Source of the DNA: Bombyx mori
Lineage: Eukaryota > Arthropoda > Insecta > Lepidoptera > Bombycidae
Direction: 5' to 3'
Assembly (NCBI RefSeq): GCF_030269925.1
Contig: NC_085112.1
Location: 12,959,501-13,023,500, forward strand
Length of the DNA: 64,000 bases
Notes under the pieces: model-generated
Seen by the model: only the letters and a program-made list of their open reading frames with translations
Told to the model about the DNA's origin: nothing
Database searches by the model: none
Translations under genes and position numbers: made by a program
Shown here: piece after piece, positions 11,465-23,297 of the stretch
Layout of the letters: every line of letters begins with the position of its first letter
How positions within the stretch are numbered: position 1 is the first letter of the stretch

Positions 11465-11765
11465 ATGTAGACATCTACAGCATAAATTTCCGCAAGATGT
11501 GTGGCGCATTTACGTTGTAGATGCCTATGGGCTCCAGTAACCACTTAACACCAGGTGGGCTGTGAGCTCGTCCACCCATTCAAGCAAAAAAAAAAACACC
11601 TTGAGATATGAGCTCTAAGGTCTCAGTATAGTTACAACGGCTGCCCCACCCTTGAAACGAAAACGCATTACTGCTTCACGGCCGAAATACGCCTGGTGGT
11701 GGTACCTACTCGTGCGGACTCACAAGAGGTCCTACCACCAGTAATTACCCAAATTATAATTGTGA
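11465..11765. repeat. Bm1 SINE nested in an older Bm1
   Basis: A minus-strand Bm1 (11465-11495 and 11599-11765) is interrupted by a plus-strand Bm1 3' end (about 11499-11598) with its own A-run. The two minus pieces resume near the same consensus point (GCGCCACC/CACCTTGAG), so a short SINE probably inserted into an older one. Confidence 0.6.
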
Positions 11766-11769
11766 GGGT

Positions 11770-12364
11770 TTGTTTTTTTATTATTATTTTCATGAATTAT
11801 TTTCAGGATAAAAGAATAACATCGTATATATAAATCAAACCATTTAATTTACGTAATTAGTACCATTGAGATAAAACTTCGAGTCTCATGACGTCATGAC
11901 CAAAGATGGCATTCACATTGTGATGAAAACGGGCTTCGTTAAGTAACCTAAACTGAAGATTAGGTACAGGTATACGCAAAAAAAAAAAAACGAAAATCTG
12001 AATTTCTTAAACATCCATTCGAATAAAACATATAATGTCAAATTAAAAGATGAACTTTATAAAAATATATGATTTATTTGTTTGAGATTTATAATTTACT
12101 ACCACAATATTCTTAAATTACATTACATTGCTAGTTTAAAATATATTTCTGCACATGTGTACTTGATCACTCTGATGAAGGCAATGACTGTGGTATTCTT
12201 ATAATAATTACTAATATAATCGAGGAATTGCATAATGTAATCGAGTACATATAGAAATGCCTTATGCAGTTTCAATAAGATCTAAATTCGCTTAAACTAG
12301 AGATTCATAATTATTTACAATCATGCTTCAAGCTAAATGCGTCTTTGGAGTTTAACGATAAAGT
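11770..12364. other. Intergenic, 3' side of cecropin gene 1
   Basis: AT-rich. From about 12030 it matches 23795 onward, marking one edge of the duplicated unit. Confidence 0.5.
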
Positions 12365-12454
12365 CTACTTTCCTAATGATTTTGCTTGCCCTATGACGGC
12401 TATAGCTGGACCCGCTTTGATTAATCCATCGCGAACGTTGCGTCCCACTTTCTC
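12365..12454 (-). CDS. CecA: Cecropin A copy 1, exon 2
   Basis: The last 29 codons plus the stop, encoding the Gly-Pro hinge and the hydrophobic C-terminal helix. Confidence 0.93.
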   Translation of the reverse strand, partial: EKVGRNVRDGLIKAGPAIAVIGQAKSLGK

Positions 12455-13477
12455 CTGTAATTAAAGATTGAGACAAAACATAAACACGTGATAATGAGTT
12501 AATTAATGTTTAATAAAGAATATCTACAAAGATATAAATATTTATGTGTGTATATTCCCTATAGACTGCGTAAAGGCTGGACATATTTCGATGAAATTAT
12601 CAGATTATTATTAATATTATTATTATAGACTGGCCTAACGGGTCATCTTGGGTTTGGTGGCGACCAGATCGAACTCACTTCAAAGATCAACCAGTAAAGT
12701 GGATCGGGCCTGACCAGTAGATGATATAGGGTTTTAAGGGTTCATTGAAGGGGCTCATTGAATGCTACAATATAAAGATATGTGTGATCTAGAACCGCAC
12801 CACAACATATCTTCTCGAAAATGTTCTAAAGATCAACTAGGACTACTTTTGGTAGTAGGGCATATTGTGAGCCCAAAAGGACAGTACCACCATCCTGCTT
12901 ATTCTGACGCGAAGTGGTAATGGCTTCTTGATTGAACGGCGCGGCAGCAGTTATACTGTGCAATTAGACCTCATATCTCAAGGTATGCGATGGCAACAGG
13001 ATGAGCGTTAGCCTCTTCATCAGCAATAAAGAAGAAGGAATTCACCAGAAGACGGTCCGTGCAATATTGTGACTAAGCCCGGCTCCCGTGACCAGTTAAT
13101 ACCAGGTAGACTTTAAAGTCTTGTTCCCGTTTAAAGCAAAACATAATATTAAGTCGTACCTAACTGTTTGATCGCTCATTGGGTTATAGCTCTAGTGGTC
13201 CGTGACCTTGACCACCAGTGGGCGATCGCAGTCCGTTCGTATAACACTCAGAGAACGGTGCTAACTTTTCTGCTTAGAATCCTTTAGTTTTTTGCGAGGC
13301 CCACACTAAGAAATACTTTCACAAAATAGTTCGAGGTTACAAACTACGTGGTTATTTCAAAGAAAATGTACTCACAATTTTCTTGAAGAGCTTCCACCTG
13401 GGCTCGGGAGCAGCGCTGACCGCGCCGAGAGCCAGCACCAACGCGAAGACGAAGCTCAAAATACGTACAAAATTCAT
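12365..13477 (-). CDS. CecA: Cecropin A, copy 1 (two exons)
   Basis: This gene encodes a secreted, amphipathic antibacterial peptide of the insect humoral response. Exon 1 (13376-13477) gives 34 residues: a signal peptide [18 protein letters not shown]..., an AP-type dipeptide pro-segment and the start of mature cecropin [15 protein letters not shown] donor follows. Exon 2 (12365-12454, after an ATTACAG acceptor) gives 29 residues from [10 protein letters not shown] to IGQAKSLGK and a TAG stop. The total of 63 residues is the usual length. The C-terminal Gly-Lys of the family precedes amidation at the Gly. The 0.9 kb intron holds an old SINE and unique DNA. A second copy at 24147-24922 encodes the same protein. 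The match is recalled from silkworm cecropin A; I am confident of the family and fairly sure of the paralogue. Confidence 0.93.
12845..13000 (+). repeat. Diverged Bm1 SINE in cecropin copy 1 intron
   Basis: Weak but ordered Bm1 similarity (GTACCACCATCCTGCTTATTC, ACCTCATATCTCAAGG). It is absent from the intron of copy 2, so it was gained after the duplication or lost from copy 2. Confidence 0.45.
13376..13477 (-). CDS. CecA: Cecropin A copy 1, exon 1
   Basis: Signal peptide and the first residues of the mature peptide (34 codons, ending in phase 0). The start is the only ATG in frame before a stop; the TATA box lies about 100 bases upstream. Confidence 0.93.
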
Positions 13478-13523
13478 TTTACCGAAATTCTATAGTGCCG
13501 GAGAATTCAAAATTCCAATACAA

Positions 13524-13582
13524 TATCGTTCGACGCGAACGCTAAGAATGATGCTTCACTTGTAAAACTTTATGTTTTTATA
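13524..13582 (-). promoter_or_regulatory. Cecropin copy 1 core promoter
   Basis: Reading the minus strand, TATAAAAA (13575-13582) lies about 30 bases before ATCATTC. This is the kind of start-site motif common in insect antimicrobial-peptide genes. The same arrangement recurs at 25020-25027 in copy 2. Confidence 0.6.
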
Positions 13583-13656
13583 ATGAAATACTTTTACAAT
13601 GCTTTAATGCGTCTTTGAAAATGGCATGTATTAAAATTTCAACCTTACTGTTTACG

Positions 13657-13742
13657 TGATAAGAGTCACAAATACGCTGTATGGAGGAATGCATAACTTT
13701 ATTCTCGATAAGGAGTGTTGCGGTTTCTCGAGGGGAGATCCC
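13657..13742. promoter_or_regulatory. Cecropin copy 1 upstream immune-type motifs
   Basis: Conserved between the two gene copies: TTACGTGATAAG with a GATA core (13657-13662), a second CGATAAGG, and GGGGAGATCCC (13732-13742). The last resembles a Rel/NF-kappaB site but does not match the strict consensus. Rel and GATA factors drive fat-body expression of insect antimicrobial genes; use of these particular sites is inferred. Confidence 0.45.
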
Positions 13743-13984
13743 ATCTTTGTGATCGAGGTGATGTCCCGTCGATGAGTTTCTTTCAGAAGAAATTATAGAA
13801 GTAAAAAATAAGTTGATAACTGTACATATTAATAGCACATTTAAGTTTTCCTCAAACATTTTATGCGTTATTGGACTTACTTAAATACTAAATATATGTT
13901 ATTTTAAAATATTAGTCTATTAAAATTTTATATTGCCGCTCTAGTTGAATTGTATAATTTAGTAAGACTCACTAATTCGATTGT

Positions 13985-14195
13985 ATTTATAATATAGATA
14001 ACCAACGATAAAGCTATCGTGAACCCGCACGAGTAAACACTACATTCCTGCCTATACCTGCCACTAAGCAGTCGTGCGTTCCGTTCGAAGTCACCTCTCA
14101 AGGTGAGTGGCGATATTGGCTTGCGATATCTAAGGTCTTGAGTAACCACTTAATGCCAAGTGTACCGTGAGCTCATCTGCCCATCTCCCGATATA
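13985..14195 (+). repeat. Old Bm1-related SINE, duplicated with cecropin
   Basis: Diverged SINE (GTGAACCCGCACGAGTAAAC to GAGCTCATCTGCCCATC). The same old copy lies at 25460-25640, so it predates the gene duplication. Confidence 0.5.
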
Positions 14196-14756
14196 AAAAC
14201 ATCCTTCATAAATGTGCAATTCACTTTCACACAAGATCAATTCACCAAAATCATATAAACGAGTTCAAACTAGGATCATCGACCTTGCAGAGAAATGACG
14301 TGTTATTGACATTTGTGGTAAGATTTAAACTATTGACATAAAATCGAGTCGAGCCAGCTGATAGTGAGTAGTCCCGATGATCACGAACAACAGCAATGCC
14401 TTCGGTACTGCTGAGCCACTGGCTGTGACTTATATTCAAAACACTTTTCTTAAAATACTTTTTACATAATGCGAAATACTTTGTTTACTTATATACATAG
14501 CACGTGTAGATATCAACCGTCCAAAACAGTCGCGCGTTTCGGCTTTAACGATAGGACAGCTGTCCCACAACATAATTGAGACGTCGACCTCATGTCTCAA
14601 GGCAGATCGCCACTATGTCTGCAACGACGCAATTAAACAAATCTTATTATTTCTGCGTGAATTCCAATGTGCCGTATTCACACCGCAATGTTCATCGCAG
14701 TAATCATAGCTATTACAATACAAAGGCGCTGCCTTTCGTGTATGTATTAACATCTT

Positions 14757-15172
14757 TTTTTATTTATTGCTTAGATGGGTGGACAAGCTCACTGCCCACC
14801 TGATGTAAAGTGATTACTGGAGCCCATAAACATCTTCAATGTATATAAATGCGCCACCCACCTTCAGATATGAGTTTTAAGGTCTCAGTATAGTTACAAC
14901 GGCTGTCCCACCCTTCTAACCGAAACGCACTACTGCTTCACGGCAGAAATAGGAAGGGTGGTGGTACATATCACCTGTAACTACGCAAATTATAATTTTG
15001 CGGGTTCGATTTTTATTACACGATATTATTCCTTCACCGTGGAAGTCAATCGTGAACATTTGTTGAGTACGAATTTCATTAGAAAAATTGGTACCCGCCT
15101 GAGATTCGAACACCGGTGCATCGCTCAAAACGAATGCACCGGACGTCTTATCCTTTAGGCCACTACGACTGA
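14757..15172 (-). repeat. Bm1 SINE, near full length
   Basis: The minus-strand copy runs from the A-rich 3' end through the body to the tRNA-like head. The head includes a B-box-like GTTCGAATC near 15100-15115 and ends AAGGATAAGACGTCCGGTGC. It is absent from the equivalent place in the second cecropin unit, so it is younger than the duplication. Confidence 0.8.
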
Positions 15173-15229
15173 AAATCTTATTATACACCATCATTCTTGA
15201 TGAAGATTTGAAGGAAGATCATCAGCGTC

Positions 15230-15475
15230 GACTTCATCGATGAAGATCATTGTCTTAGCTCAGAGAGTCGACAAGCTGAAGTGGCTGGACATGTATACCG
15301 TAGAAATGACGATCGCTGAAGCAAGCGGGTGCTTAGTGGAGACCGCAGACCGGCATTCGTAATGTAGGACGCCTCCCAACTATGAAGTGTAATGACTTAC
15401 GAAACGTGGCCGCCATCAGATGGATGAGAAGAGCAGAAGAACTCTTGAGAAACTCTTTAGCCATGGTTGTCACAT
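15230..15475 (+). mobile_element. RTE-like LINE tail fragment, unit 1
   Basis: Broken remnant of a LINE C-terminal region: the frame reads SRVDKLKWLDMYTVEMTIAE and later follows the family pattern of a Gly-Arg-Pro segment and QWMR-type end. The same remnant is at 26220-26460 in the second cecropin unit. Confidence 0.5.
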
Positions 15476-15689
15476 TTATACAGTTTGTCGAGTTCTTATT
15501 TTAAGTATCCTCTAGTTATTAATATAAAAACACTGGATATTTCTTTCAACAAATGCATTTTTTCTTAGTGGGAATAGTAGGACATAGGTACCACAATACA
15601 ATTCTAAACTTGCTGACACTTTCTTTATTTTATGCATGAACCACATCATAAAAAACAATGAAGAAAATTTGGTACCTACAGTGTAAATT

Positions 15690-16620
15690 TAAAAGCATGA
15701 ACCTCCAATAAGCCTGCTTCCAGCGTTAGGCAAATTGTACGAACGTCTATTACGTAAACGCCTCTGGAACTTCGTCACCTTGAAGGGCATCCTGATCAAC
15801 GAACAGATTGGGTTCCGCGCTAAGCCCTCGAGCATCTAATAAGAAAAGCTCTCACGGAGCACATGTTAGTGAGGCTAAATAGAAACAAACTCGTCCTCAC
15901 GGGAGCTCTCTTCTTCGATATCACGAAAGCATTCGACAAAGACTGGCAAAATGGAATATAATTAATAAACTGTACAGCATCATATGAGACTTCTTGTCGA
16001 ACTGTACGTTTCGATATCGAATTGAGGGACCTCGCTCTCGCCCGCGACAAATCTCATTCGAAGTCCCGCAAGGCTCCATTCTAATTCCCCACTAATTTTC
16101 AGCTTATACATTAATGAAATCCCCGATCGCCAGCGACCCGGTTAGCCCTCTTCCCCAATGATATGGCTATCTACTAATCGAATAGGGAGATGTTGTTCAT
16201 TCACAGTAAGCTTCAGATCGGTGCCACCAATTTAGGAATGTAATTCAGGAAGCGGTGCATCGACATCGACCCCACGAAAAGCACAACCATGCTCTTCAAA
16301 GGGGGTCGCCCTCCCGACACCACTGCTAGCAATACTTCAGAATTAAACGCGGTAGGTCCATCCTCGCCATCAAAATCAAAGAAGGGTATGATGACAAGAT
16401 TCATACTTGAATTGACTCTACGCCATGATCTGCAAACAAAGTAAAAATATCCCTTCGTAATAAGGTGACATTCTACAAAACGTGCCTATGTTCCTTCAAG
16501 CGTTGTGTTCGCTCACGCAGCCCGCATACACATTAACTCTCTCCAGGTCATTCAATACCATTTTGCAGGACAGCCGCCGGAGCATAATGTTATATAGCCT
16601 ATAAAATTCCTCGATAAATG
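15690..16620 (+). mobile_element. Jockey-clade LINE fragment (reverse transcriptase), decayed
   Basis: Translating with several frameshifts gives segments of a non-LTR reverse transcriptase in the right order. They include LINEQIGFRA (about 15797), TGALFFDITKAFDK (15898), VPQGSILIP-like (16065) and LALF-type palm near 16145, then PTKSTTMLFKGGRPP (16270) and KVTFYKTCLC (16462). This resembles the Jockey-type families of silkworm. No intact frame survives. Confidence 0.65.
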
Positions 16621-16629
16621 GGCTAACAA

Positions 16630-17587
16630 ACAATCAAACTCTTCAGTTTTAAAAGGTCAGTGTAGATAGAATTTTACTTTTTTGGAAAACAGAGAAATTC
16701 AAAGACAAAATCGTTCACTGCGTGGCTCTTATTAACAGGTTCCGGTAGTCTATCATTTGCTAGGTCACCGACAATCGCAATTCGAAGACGGGACGCCCTA
16801 GAACTTCCAACATAAGGCGTCCGCTTCTGTTACGTTAGCGCACCTCGTATACCAGAGTTTTGCTATTCGGAAAAGGCTCGCCTACGGGTCGAAGTAGCCC
16901 ACACTTCTACGAGTACGAAGTGGGAATTCGATTCTGGCGTATTTTGGTCTTTAAGCCTAATATTTATAGCTATGAAGGGAATCAGAGAGTACGTCGGACA
17001 TAATATTACCAGGAAAAACGGAAATAATGTTGAAAACCTGGTCTTTTCTGGTACAATCAAATGAAAAAATTCGCAGGGGCGCAGTCGTTTGTCTGATCAG
17101 ATCTGCACTAACCCTGATCCCATCGTCTACGATGATCTCCGAGTAACCGAAGACCGAATCAGGTAACACAGCATCGTGAAAACAAAAGTCATGCATGAAG
17201 GTGGTCACGACCCACAAACATGAGGAGCGCGAACATAAGAGAAGGAGGATTTAGCAATAAAAAATATATTTAAACTTTTAAATTATAAGACATTAAAATT
17301 TTAATCCATAATTCTTTTGTTTACTCATTAATGAGTTGCGTTGTTTAAATATCACAAATAAAAAGATAAATTTTTTTAAATGACAAAATAATATTATATT
17401 ATATTGATATGCTAAATAATTTTCAGTTAAGTAGGTTCAATTGGTTTGTAGTCTTAATTTTGTGACTGCGTTTTGCGAAAGAATACTTATCTTTTAAATA
17501 TTAACGTAAAGTAACGTTTTAAGTATCAAGGTAACGTAAAATAAACAGATTCAATGTCATAATTATGTTCATCCTTTCATTTCCTTA
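16630..17587. other. Intergenic, no supported gene
   Basis: Short open frames on minus around 16863-17217 overlap each other and match nothing recognised. The last 350 bases are AT-rich and form the landing site of the retrotransposon. Confidence 0.35.
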
Positions 17588-17591
17588 TCTC

Positions 17592-17967
17592 TGTGGCGAC
17601 TCACTTACTCGCCACTACTTGGGCAACCGCCTTACAATTTGACAAAATCGCTGTCGCCTATGAATTCAGGCAATCATCTATTTTTGTTGTTTTAACATTT
17701 CGGAATCTGAAGAAACTGCGGGCAGTACATATCGACATTCGCTGTGCTACCTATCGTTCGTGTCAGTGCTTTACTACTCCTATATGTTATTTCTTTATCG
17801 TGCCACTCCTGTCATAGTTTGTTTGTGAATATTGCTATCTTCAATAAACTATTCAAAGCAGTACATATTAATACTCACTGTGTAAACCATCCTTCGTGTC
17901 AGCGCCTACCTAATACAGTTAGAAGTAGAACAAATACTACAACTACTTCTACAGTGGTACTTCTACA
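17592..17967 (+). repeat. 5' LTR of Ty3/gypsy element
   Basis: 376 bases, TG...CA ends. I saw no difference from the 3' LTR over the whole length when read side by side, which indicates recent insertion. It contains AATAAA near 17841 and a short 3' repeat of ACTTCTACAGTGGT. Confidence 0.9.
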
Positions 17968-18392
17968 GTGGTGACCCTCGACAGCAAGAAGAACCGAAGA
18001 TAAGTGGATTAAATGCATAATTAATTATCATATACGTTATCGTTTTCGGCTATAACATTTTTGTTCAACAAGGTATAGTAACCGGCAAACATCTTGAGCA
18101 AATGACCTTGACTGCGCAGAACCGAATTTTAGATCACTTTGGTGGTGAGGGTGAGGCGCGACGGCAGGGGAAATCGTATCGAGCGCTTTATTGGTAGATC
18201 AGTCGAACCTTGCGTCCCGCACCGCGCCCTCATTCCGCTTGCTCCCAAAAGTACGCTTGCGTACAGTGGAAAGTTATTATATTATTAAAGTCTATCGTTA
18301 TTAATCGTTAAGTTATTTGTTATAATTACTTGTGGACTTTGTTGCCATTGCTATTTGTTGTGTGTTTGTTGATTTTTTATAAAACATACACT

Positions 18393-18925
18393 ATGCCGCG
18401 ACAAACCGGTGTAGTATTCAAAAGAAAGGGTAGAAAAATTGTGTACGACGTATATTGCTTCATTATAAAACAGGGGAAGAATGATATGGAAAAATTAAAA
18501 CAGACTTCGGAAGTAACAAAACCATCAGTGAGGACTGTTAGGTGCATTATTAAAGAAGCTAAAGGCTCTGGCTTGCTCGCCGTGTTTCGGACTCCGGGTA
18601 AGAAAAGATCAGGGAAGAAGAAAGTTACCGGAATGGATAGTTTCGTTCAATCTGTAATAAAAAGATATAATCATAATAACTACATAACAAGCAGCGAAAC
18701 TCCGTACCGTAGAAAGGCTTCGAAAATTTTAAAGAAGATATAAATTTTAATGGCTCGGAATGAAGCTTACGACGTATTATGAAAGAGCTAGACTTTAGAT
18801 GGAAAAAAAGAACAGAAAATAATCGGAAGCTGGTAATTGAAAAAAGTAACATTCGATTACTACGAATCGAATATCTTCAAAAAATAATTAATTATAGACA
18901 AAAAAGAAGACCGAATCGACCGAGT
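18393..18925 (+). pseudogene. Transposase remnant, helix-turn-helix part
   Basis: From ATG 18393 the frame reads MPRQTGVVFKRKGRKIVYDV and on through a helix-turn-helix-like region (KPSVRTVRCIIKEAK) to a stop at about 18741. After a stop the reading continues with SLRRIMKELDFRWKKR and a basic stretch to about 18920. It resembles N-terminal DNA-binding regions of insect DDE transposases of the IS630/Tc1 superfamily; the catalytic residues are missing. Confidence 0.55.
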
Positions 18926-18939
18926 TGTAAACTACACCG

Positions 18940-19128
18940 ATGAGCCCTATGTCGACTAATCACGATGATATCGACTCGGGTGATGAAAACAGTGATGATG
19001 ATGATGGTCAAGATTATGATAACGAAAAAAAATATACAAATACCAGCTTCGCTTCAACTGAACCAAGACCTGGCAACAGCTCTAGTTTTGACTTAATAGA
19101 AGGAATATCTATTTTACCCCAAGATTAA
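18940..19128 (+). pseudogene. Transposase remnant, acidic C-terminal tail
   Basis: A 62-codon frame rich in Asp/Ser/Glu, ending EGISILPQD. It follows the deletion point of the transposase and probably represents its C-terminus. Confidence 0.4.
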
Positions 19129-19385
19129 ATTATTACAATTATTAACCTACATTTTTTGTTGATGTTCTAATAAATATATAAAAAAATACATATGTTGATT
19201 TTAATAATTTAATTGCATTATGACGCAGAGTAAATAATGTTTTTGCACGTGAGTGTACCATGCGCAAACTTACCCCCACTACGTCAACAAATGCTCAAGA
19301 AGTTTGCCGGCTATTATAGACGCAAAATATTTTTAACCGGTGGTCCAAGTCACACGTACTGAGCGTATTTGAATATTTATCCGGT

Positions 19386-20219
19386 ATGGCCCAAAAAGAA
19401 GATCCAAAGATGTCTCAAGAAATCTACAGAGTTGGTGTGCGCATTCCGCCATTCTGCTCAGAGGACCCAGAAATGTGGTTTAGTCAGATAGAGATGCAAT
19501 TTAAGCTCTCAGGGATATCGGTGGACGATACTAAGTTTACGTATGTGTCAGCGAACCTGGAACCACAATATGCCAAGGAGGTGAGAGACATCATAACTAA
19601 ACCGCCAGCTTCAAATAAATACGAAAAACTCAAAACAGAGCTGATCAAGCGACTATCTATATCACAGGAGAAGCGTGTAAGACAACTTCTCATGCACGAA
19701 GAACTCGGAGATCGTAAACCGTCTCAGTTTCTACGCCACTTGACAAGTCTAGCTGGTTCAGACGTTCCATCTGATTTTATAATAACCATCTGGACCAGTC
19801 GTCTGCCTGTGAACGTGCAAACAGCAGTCGCTACGATTAAAGGATCGCCAATGGAAAAGCTGAGTGACTTGGCAGATGTCGTATACGAAATGGCCCCAGC
19901 AGTACCACAGGTGGCAAGCGCGTCTTCCCAAGCCCAAGGCAATGAGCAAGTCAATCCGACACTGAGTGAGATGGCCCAGCAAATCAATTCGCTGACACAA
20001 CAAATCAGCTTGCTCTCTAAACAAGTGGCTGGAAGAAGCCGTTCGAGGAATAGATCTAGGCGCCGCTGGAACGGTCGTTCTCAAAGTCGCTCCAAGCCTA
20101 GACAACCACCCGCAGATCACCCTTACTGTTTCTACCACTTTACTTATGGGACCAAAGCTAATAAGTGCAAACAGCCATGCAGTTTCGCGTCGGAAAACTC
20201 CTGGGGCGGTCGGAAGTAG
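19386..20219 (+). CDS. gag: Ty3/gypsy Gag polyprotein
   Basis: 277 codons, beginning [20 protein letters not shown]. The capsid-type region (residues about 20-160) contains the segment [17 protein letters not shown], typical of Ty3 Gag. A basic Ser/Arg-rich linker follows (residues about 215-240). At residues 245-265 is a CHCC zinc knuckle, [18 protein letters not shown]. The stop (20217-20219) lies inside the pol frame, which is in -1 relation, so Gag-Pol is probably made by ribosomal frameshifting in the 55-base overlap. Gag packages the element's RNA into cytoplasmic particles. Confidence 0.88.
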   Translation: MAQKEDPKMSQEIYRVGVRIPPFCSEDPEMWFSQIEMQFKLSGISVDDTKFTYVSANLEPQYAKEVRDIITKPPASNKYEKLKTELIKRLSISQEKRVRQLLMHEELGDRKPSQFLRHLTSLAGSDVPSDFIITIWTSRLPVNVQTAVATIKGSPMEKLSDLADVVYEMAPAVPQVASASSQAQGNEQVNPTLSEMAQQINSLTQQISLLSKQVAGRSRSRNRSRRRWNGRSQSRSKPRQPPADHPYCFYHFTYGTKANKCKQPCSFASENSWGGRK

Positions 20220-22330
20220 CGGCCAACGACTGCCCACATTCTTCAGGCCGTCTTTTTATCACCGACCGTACTTCAAAAATGCAGTTCCTAGTGGATACTG
20301 GTTCCGATCTGTGTGTTTTTCCACGGTCGGCTGTGAAGGCGCCCTGTACCAAGTCGAAATATGATCTCGTAGCCGCGAATAATTCTATTATACACACTTA
20401 TGGCCCTGTAACTCTTCATTTGGACTTTGGACTAAGAAGAGACTTCGCGTGGAAATTCACTGTTGCAGACGTATCTAAGCCCATAATCGGAGTGGATTTC
20501 TTGTCTTACTACAACTTACTCGTCGATTGCAGAAAACAGCGTATCATTGATGGCATCACTTCTCTGTCTGCAGTCGCGACACCTATCGGGATGACTAAAG
20601 ACCTTCCTTCTGTCAAAGCCGTCACTGGTGAAACTGACTTCCACGATATTCTGCGAGAGTTCCCAGAAATCACAAGGCCAGCAGGTATGCTCTCTACCAC
20701 ATTTAAGCATAACACCGTTCATCATATTAGAACTACACCGGGACCTCCCGTTGCTTGCAAGCCTCGACGTTTGGATCCAGCACGTATGCAAGCCGCGAAG
20801 AAAGAGTTCGAGGATATGTTGGCAAGCGGCGTAGCCCGGCGTTCAGAGAGTGCATGGTCTTCTGCTCTGCACTTGGTGAAGAAGAAATATGATGGATGGC
20901 GTCCTTGTGGCGATTACCGATCACTGAATGCGAGGACGATACCTGATAGGTATCCAATACGCCACATCCATGACTTCTCACAACAACTTTCTGGATGTTC
21001 CATCTTTTCTAAAATTGATTTGGTGAAGGCTTATCATCAGATAGCCGTTAATCCTGAGGATATACCTAAAACAGCCATCACTACTCCTTTTGGACTTTAC
21101 GAATTTCCATTTATGACCTTTGGTTTGAGGAATGCCGCTCAGACATTCCAAAGGTTCATAGATGAGGTGCTACTAGGCTTCGACTTCACCTATGGATATA
21201 TTGATGATATATTATTGTTTTCTTCATCGCTAGAAGAACATAAGCGTCATCTACGTCAACTCTTTGATCGTCTCCGGCAGTATGGCATTTTGGTGAACAC
21301 AACAAAATGTACTTTTGGTCAATCGGTCGTGGAATTCCTAGGATATGAAGTATCTGCTACAGGTACTAAACCATTGGACACTAAAGTCCAAGCTATCCAG
21401 GAATTTGCTGCTCCCAAGACTGTGAAAGAACTCCGAAGATTCTTAGGCATGCTTAATTTCTACCGACGTTTCATACCTAATGCCGCCCAGTTACAAGCTC
21501 CGTTGAACAACGCTCTGGCAGGAGTTAAAATGAAAGGTTCACATCCTGTGGATATGGATACAGTCATGTTAAAAGCCTTTGAGGATTGTAAGACTTCTTT
21601 ATCTCAGGCAACGCTTTTGTCTCACCCGGATCCAACCGCCGATCTTGCGATTGTCACTGACGCGTCTCTCACAGCGATCGGAGCTGTTCTACAACAAAGG
21701 AGAGGTGAACATTGGGAACCACTCGCTTTCTACTCCCACAAGCTTAGTTCCACCCAATCGAAGTACAGTCCATATGATCGAGAATTACTGTCAGTTTATG
21801 AGGCAATAAAGCATTTTCGACACATGATCGAAGCAAGAAATTTCACCATCTTCACTGATCATAAACCACTGACTTTTGCCTTCTCAGTAAACAGGGAGAA
21901 ATGTTCACCAAGGCAATTCAGATATCTCGACTACATATCGCAGTTTACTACGGATATTAAATATATACCTGGAAAGGATAACGTAGTCGCCGACGCACTT
22001 TCTCGGGTGGATGAAGTCGCTCCATGTATCGACTATGAACGTCTTGCACGGTCTCAGGAACAAGATCCAGAGCTGCAAGATCTTCTGCGTAATGGAAGTT
22101 CTCTAAAATTAGAAAGTTATCTTCTGAGTATAGTAGCTTACCCGTTTATTGCGACACCAGTGTGCACCCTCCACGACCATTCATCACAAAAGATATGCGA
22201 AGACAAGTCTTCAACACACTGCATGGACTTCATCACCCAGGATCGTCAGCTACAGTCCGACTGGTTGCGCAAAGATTTGTGTGGCCAGGGATTCGGAAAG
22301 ACTGTAGAGAGTGGTCAAGACAATGCTTAA
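20165..22330 (+). CDS. pol: Ty3/gypsy Pol: protease, reverse transcriptase, RNase H
   Basis: This frame overlaps gag in the -1 frame. In order it holds an aspartic protease with active site [13 protein letters not shown] (residues about 41-53) and a reverse transcriptase with [10 protein letters not shown] and the catalytic YIDDILLF (near 21195-21220). RNase H follows with [14 protein letters not shown] and TDHKPLTF. The true protein starts in Gag by frameshift, so the nominal start is arbitrary. After about residue 650 the frame drifts into a non-homologous tail (22150-22330), because a frameshift moves the integrase into the next frame. The rest is intact. Confidence 0.88.
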   Translation: MQTAMQFRVGKLLGRSEVAANDCPHSSGRLFITDRTSKMQFLVDTGSDLCVFPRSAVKAPCTKSKYDLVAANNSIIHTYGPVTLHLDFGLRRDFAWKFTVADVSKPIIGVDFLSYYNLLVDCRKQRIIDGITSLSAVATPIGMTKDLPSVKAVTGETDFHDILREFPEITRPAGMLSTTFKHNTVHHIRTTPGPPVACKPRRLDPARMQAAKKEFEDMLASGVARRSESAWSSALHLVKKKYDGWRPCGDYRSLNARTIPDRYPIRHIHDFSQQLSGCSIFSKIDLVKAYHQIAVNPEDIPKTAITTPFGLYEFPFMTFGLRNAAQTFQRFIDEVLLGFDFTYGYIDDILLFSSSLEEHKRHLRQLFDRLRQYGILVNTTKCTFGQSVVEFLGYEVSATGTKPLDTKVQAIQEFAAPKTVKELRRFLGMLNFYRRFIPNAAQLQAPLNNALAGVKMKGSHPVDMDTVMLKAFEDCKTSLSQATLLSHPDPTADLAIVTDASLTAIGAVLQQRRGEHWEPLAFYSHKLSSTQSKYSPYDRELLSVYEAIKHFRHMIEARNFTIFTDHKPLTFAFSVNREKCSPRQFRYLDYISQFTTDIKYIPGKDNVVADALSRVDEVAPCIDYERLARSQEQDPELQDLLRNGSSLKLESYLLSIVAYPFIATPVCTLHDHSSQKICEDKSSTHCMDFITQDRQLQSDWLRKDLCGQGFGKTVESGQDNA

Positions 22331-23274
22331 ACTGTCAGAGAAGTAAAGTCACTCGCCATACAATTTCTCCTCTTTCCTCTTTCCTTACTCCTTCGTCAAG
22401 ATTCACTCATATCCATCTTGACATCGTAGGGCCCCTAAATCTGTCTGCTGGTTTCAGGTACTGCCTCACTGTTATTGACCGCTTCACCCGATGGCCTGAG
22501 GCGATACCACTCAGCGAAATTACAGCTGAAGCTTGTGCTGCCGCCCTCGTTACCGGCTGGATTGCCAGATTTGGATGTCCACTGAGGGTGACTACCGACC
22601 GTGGTCGTCAATTCGAGAGCCACTTATTCAAAGCCATAGCTGCATTAATAGGTGCTCACCACTTCCGGACTACCGCATATCACCCCGCCGCCAACGGAAT
22701 AGTCGAACGAATGCATCGCCAGTTGAAGGCAGCCATCATGTGCCATACATCTTCGCAATGGACTGAAGCACTTCCTCTAGTACTGATGGGCATGCGCAGT
22801 TCCTGGAAGGATGACATTGACGCATCTCCTGCAGAGCTGGTGTACGGCGAGCCCCTCTGTCTGCCAGGTCAATTCATTTCACCAAATGAAGATTACAAAG
22901 TGTCTGACGTCACCCAGTATGCAACTCGTCTACGTGCATGCATGGCGAATTTGACACCGAGACCGACATCCTGGCATAGCAATTCACCATTTTATATACC
23001 TCGCGATTTACATACAACCTCCCATGTCTTCATCCGACAAGATCATGTGCGTGGTTCTCTGGTACCACCATATGCTGGTCCCTTCAAGGTTGTCAAAAGG
23101 CAGCCAAAATTTTTCACTGTCGAAGTTCGAGGGAAGCTTGTAAATGTCTCCATAGATCGTCTGAAGCCGGCCTACATGACGAGAGTCCCAGAAGGTGTGT
23201 CTCCAACCAAGCCTGTTGAAAAGACTACAAGAAGCGGCCGAAAGATTAAACTGCCTGATTACTATCGACCGTAG
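22150..23274 (+). CDS. Ty3/gypsy Pol: integrase (frameshifted from RT)
   Basis: This is the continuation of pol in another frame. It holds the HHCC zinc finger (HGLHHPG ... CLNCQRSK, about 22218-22345) and the DDE core: D in HLDIVGPL (22416), D in TTDRGRQF (22590) and E in NGIVERMH (22690). An SH3-like/Ser-Lys-rich C-terminus ends at 23274. The residues before the nominal GTG start (22162) read CDTSV in frame, matching the family, so the frame change lies at about 22110-22150. The core residues are all present; the single frameshift is the only visible defect. Confidence 0.85.
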   Translation, partial: CDTSVHPPRPFITKDMRRQVFNTLHGLHHPGSSATVRLVAQRFVWPGIRKDCREWSRQCLNCQRSKVTRHTISPLSSFLTPSSRFTHIHLDIVGPLNLSAGFRYCLTVIDRFTRWPEAIPLSEITAEACAAALVTGWIARFGCPLRVTTDRGRQFESHLFKAIAALIGAHHFRTTAYHPAANGIVERMHRQLKAAIMCHTSSQWTEALPLVLMGMRSSWKDDIDASPAELVYGEPLCLPGQFISPNEDYKVSDVTQYATRLRACMANLTPRPTSWHSNSPFYIPRDLHTTSHVFIRQDHVRGSLVPPYAGPFKVVKRQPKFFTVEVRGKLVNVSIDRLKPAYMTRVPEGVSPTKPVEKTTRSGRKIKLPDYYRP

Positions 23275-23297
23275 TCACGGTCTCGCCGGGGGAGTGA

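Larger units (their letters stand above)
18074..19318 (+). mobile_element. Tc1/mariner-like transposon nested in the retrotransposon leader
   Basis: Inverted ends TAGTAACCGGCAAAC (18076-18090) and GTTTGCCGGCTATTA (19302-19316) match with two mismatches, and similarity continues inward. A TA dinucleotide flanks each side, as expected of Tc1/mariner insertions. The inside holds a transposase N-terminus, part of the middle and an acidic C-terminal tail, but the region that should hold the catalytic core is gone. The 1.24 kb element is therefore an internally deleted, non-autonomous copy. Confidence 0.7.
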
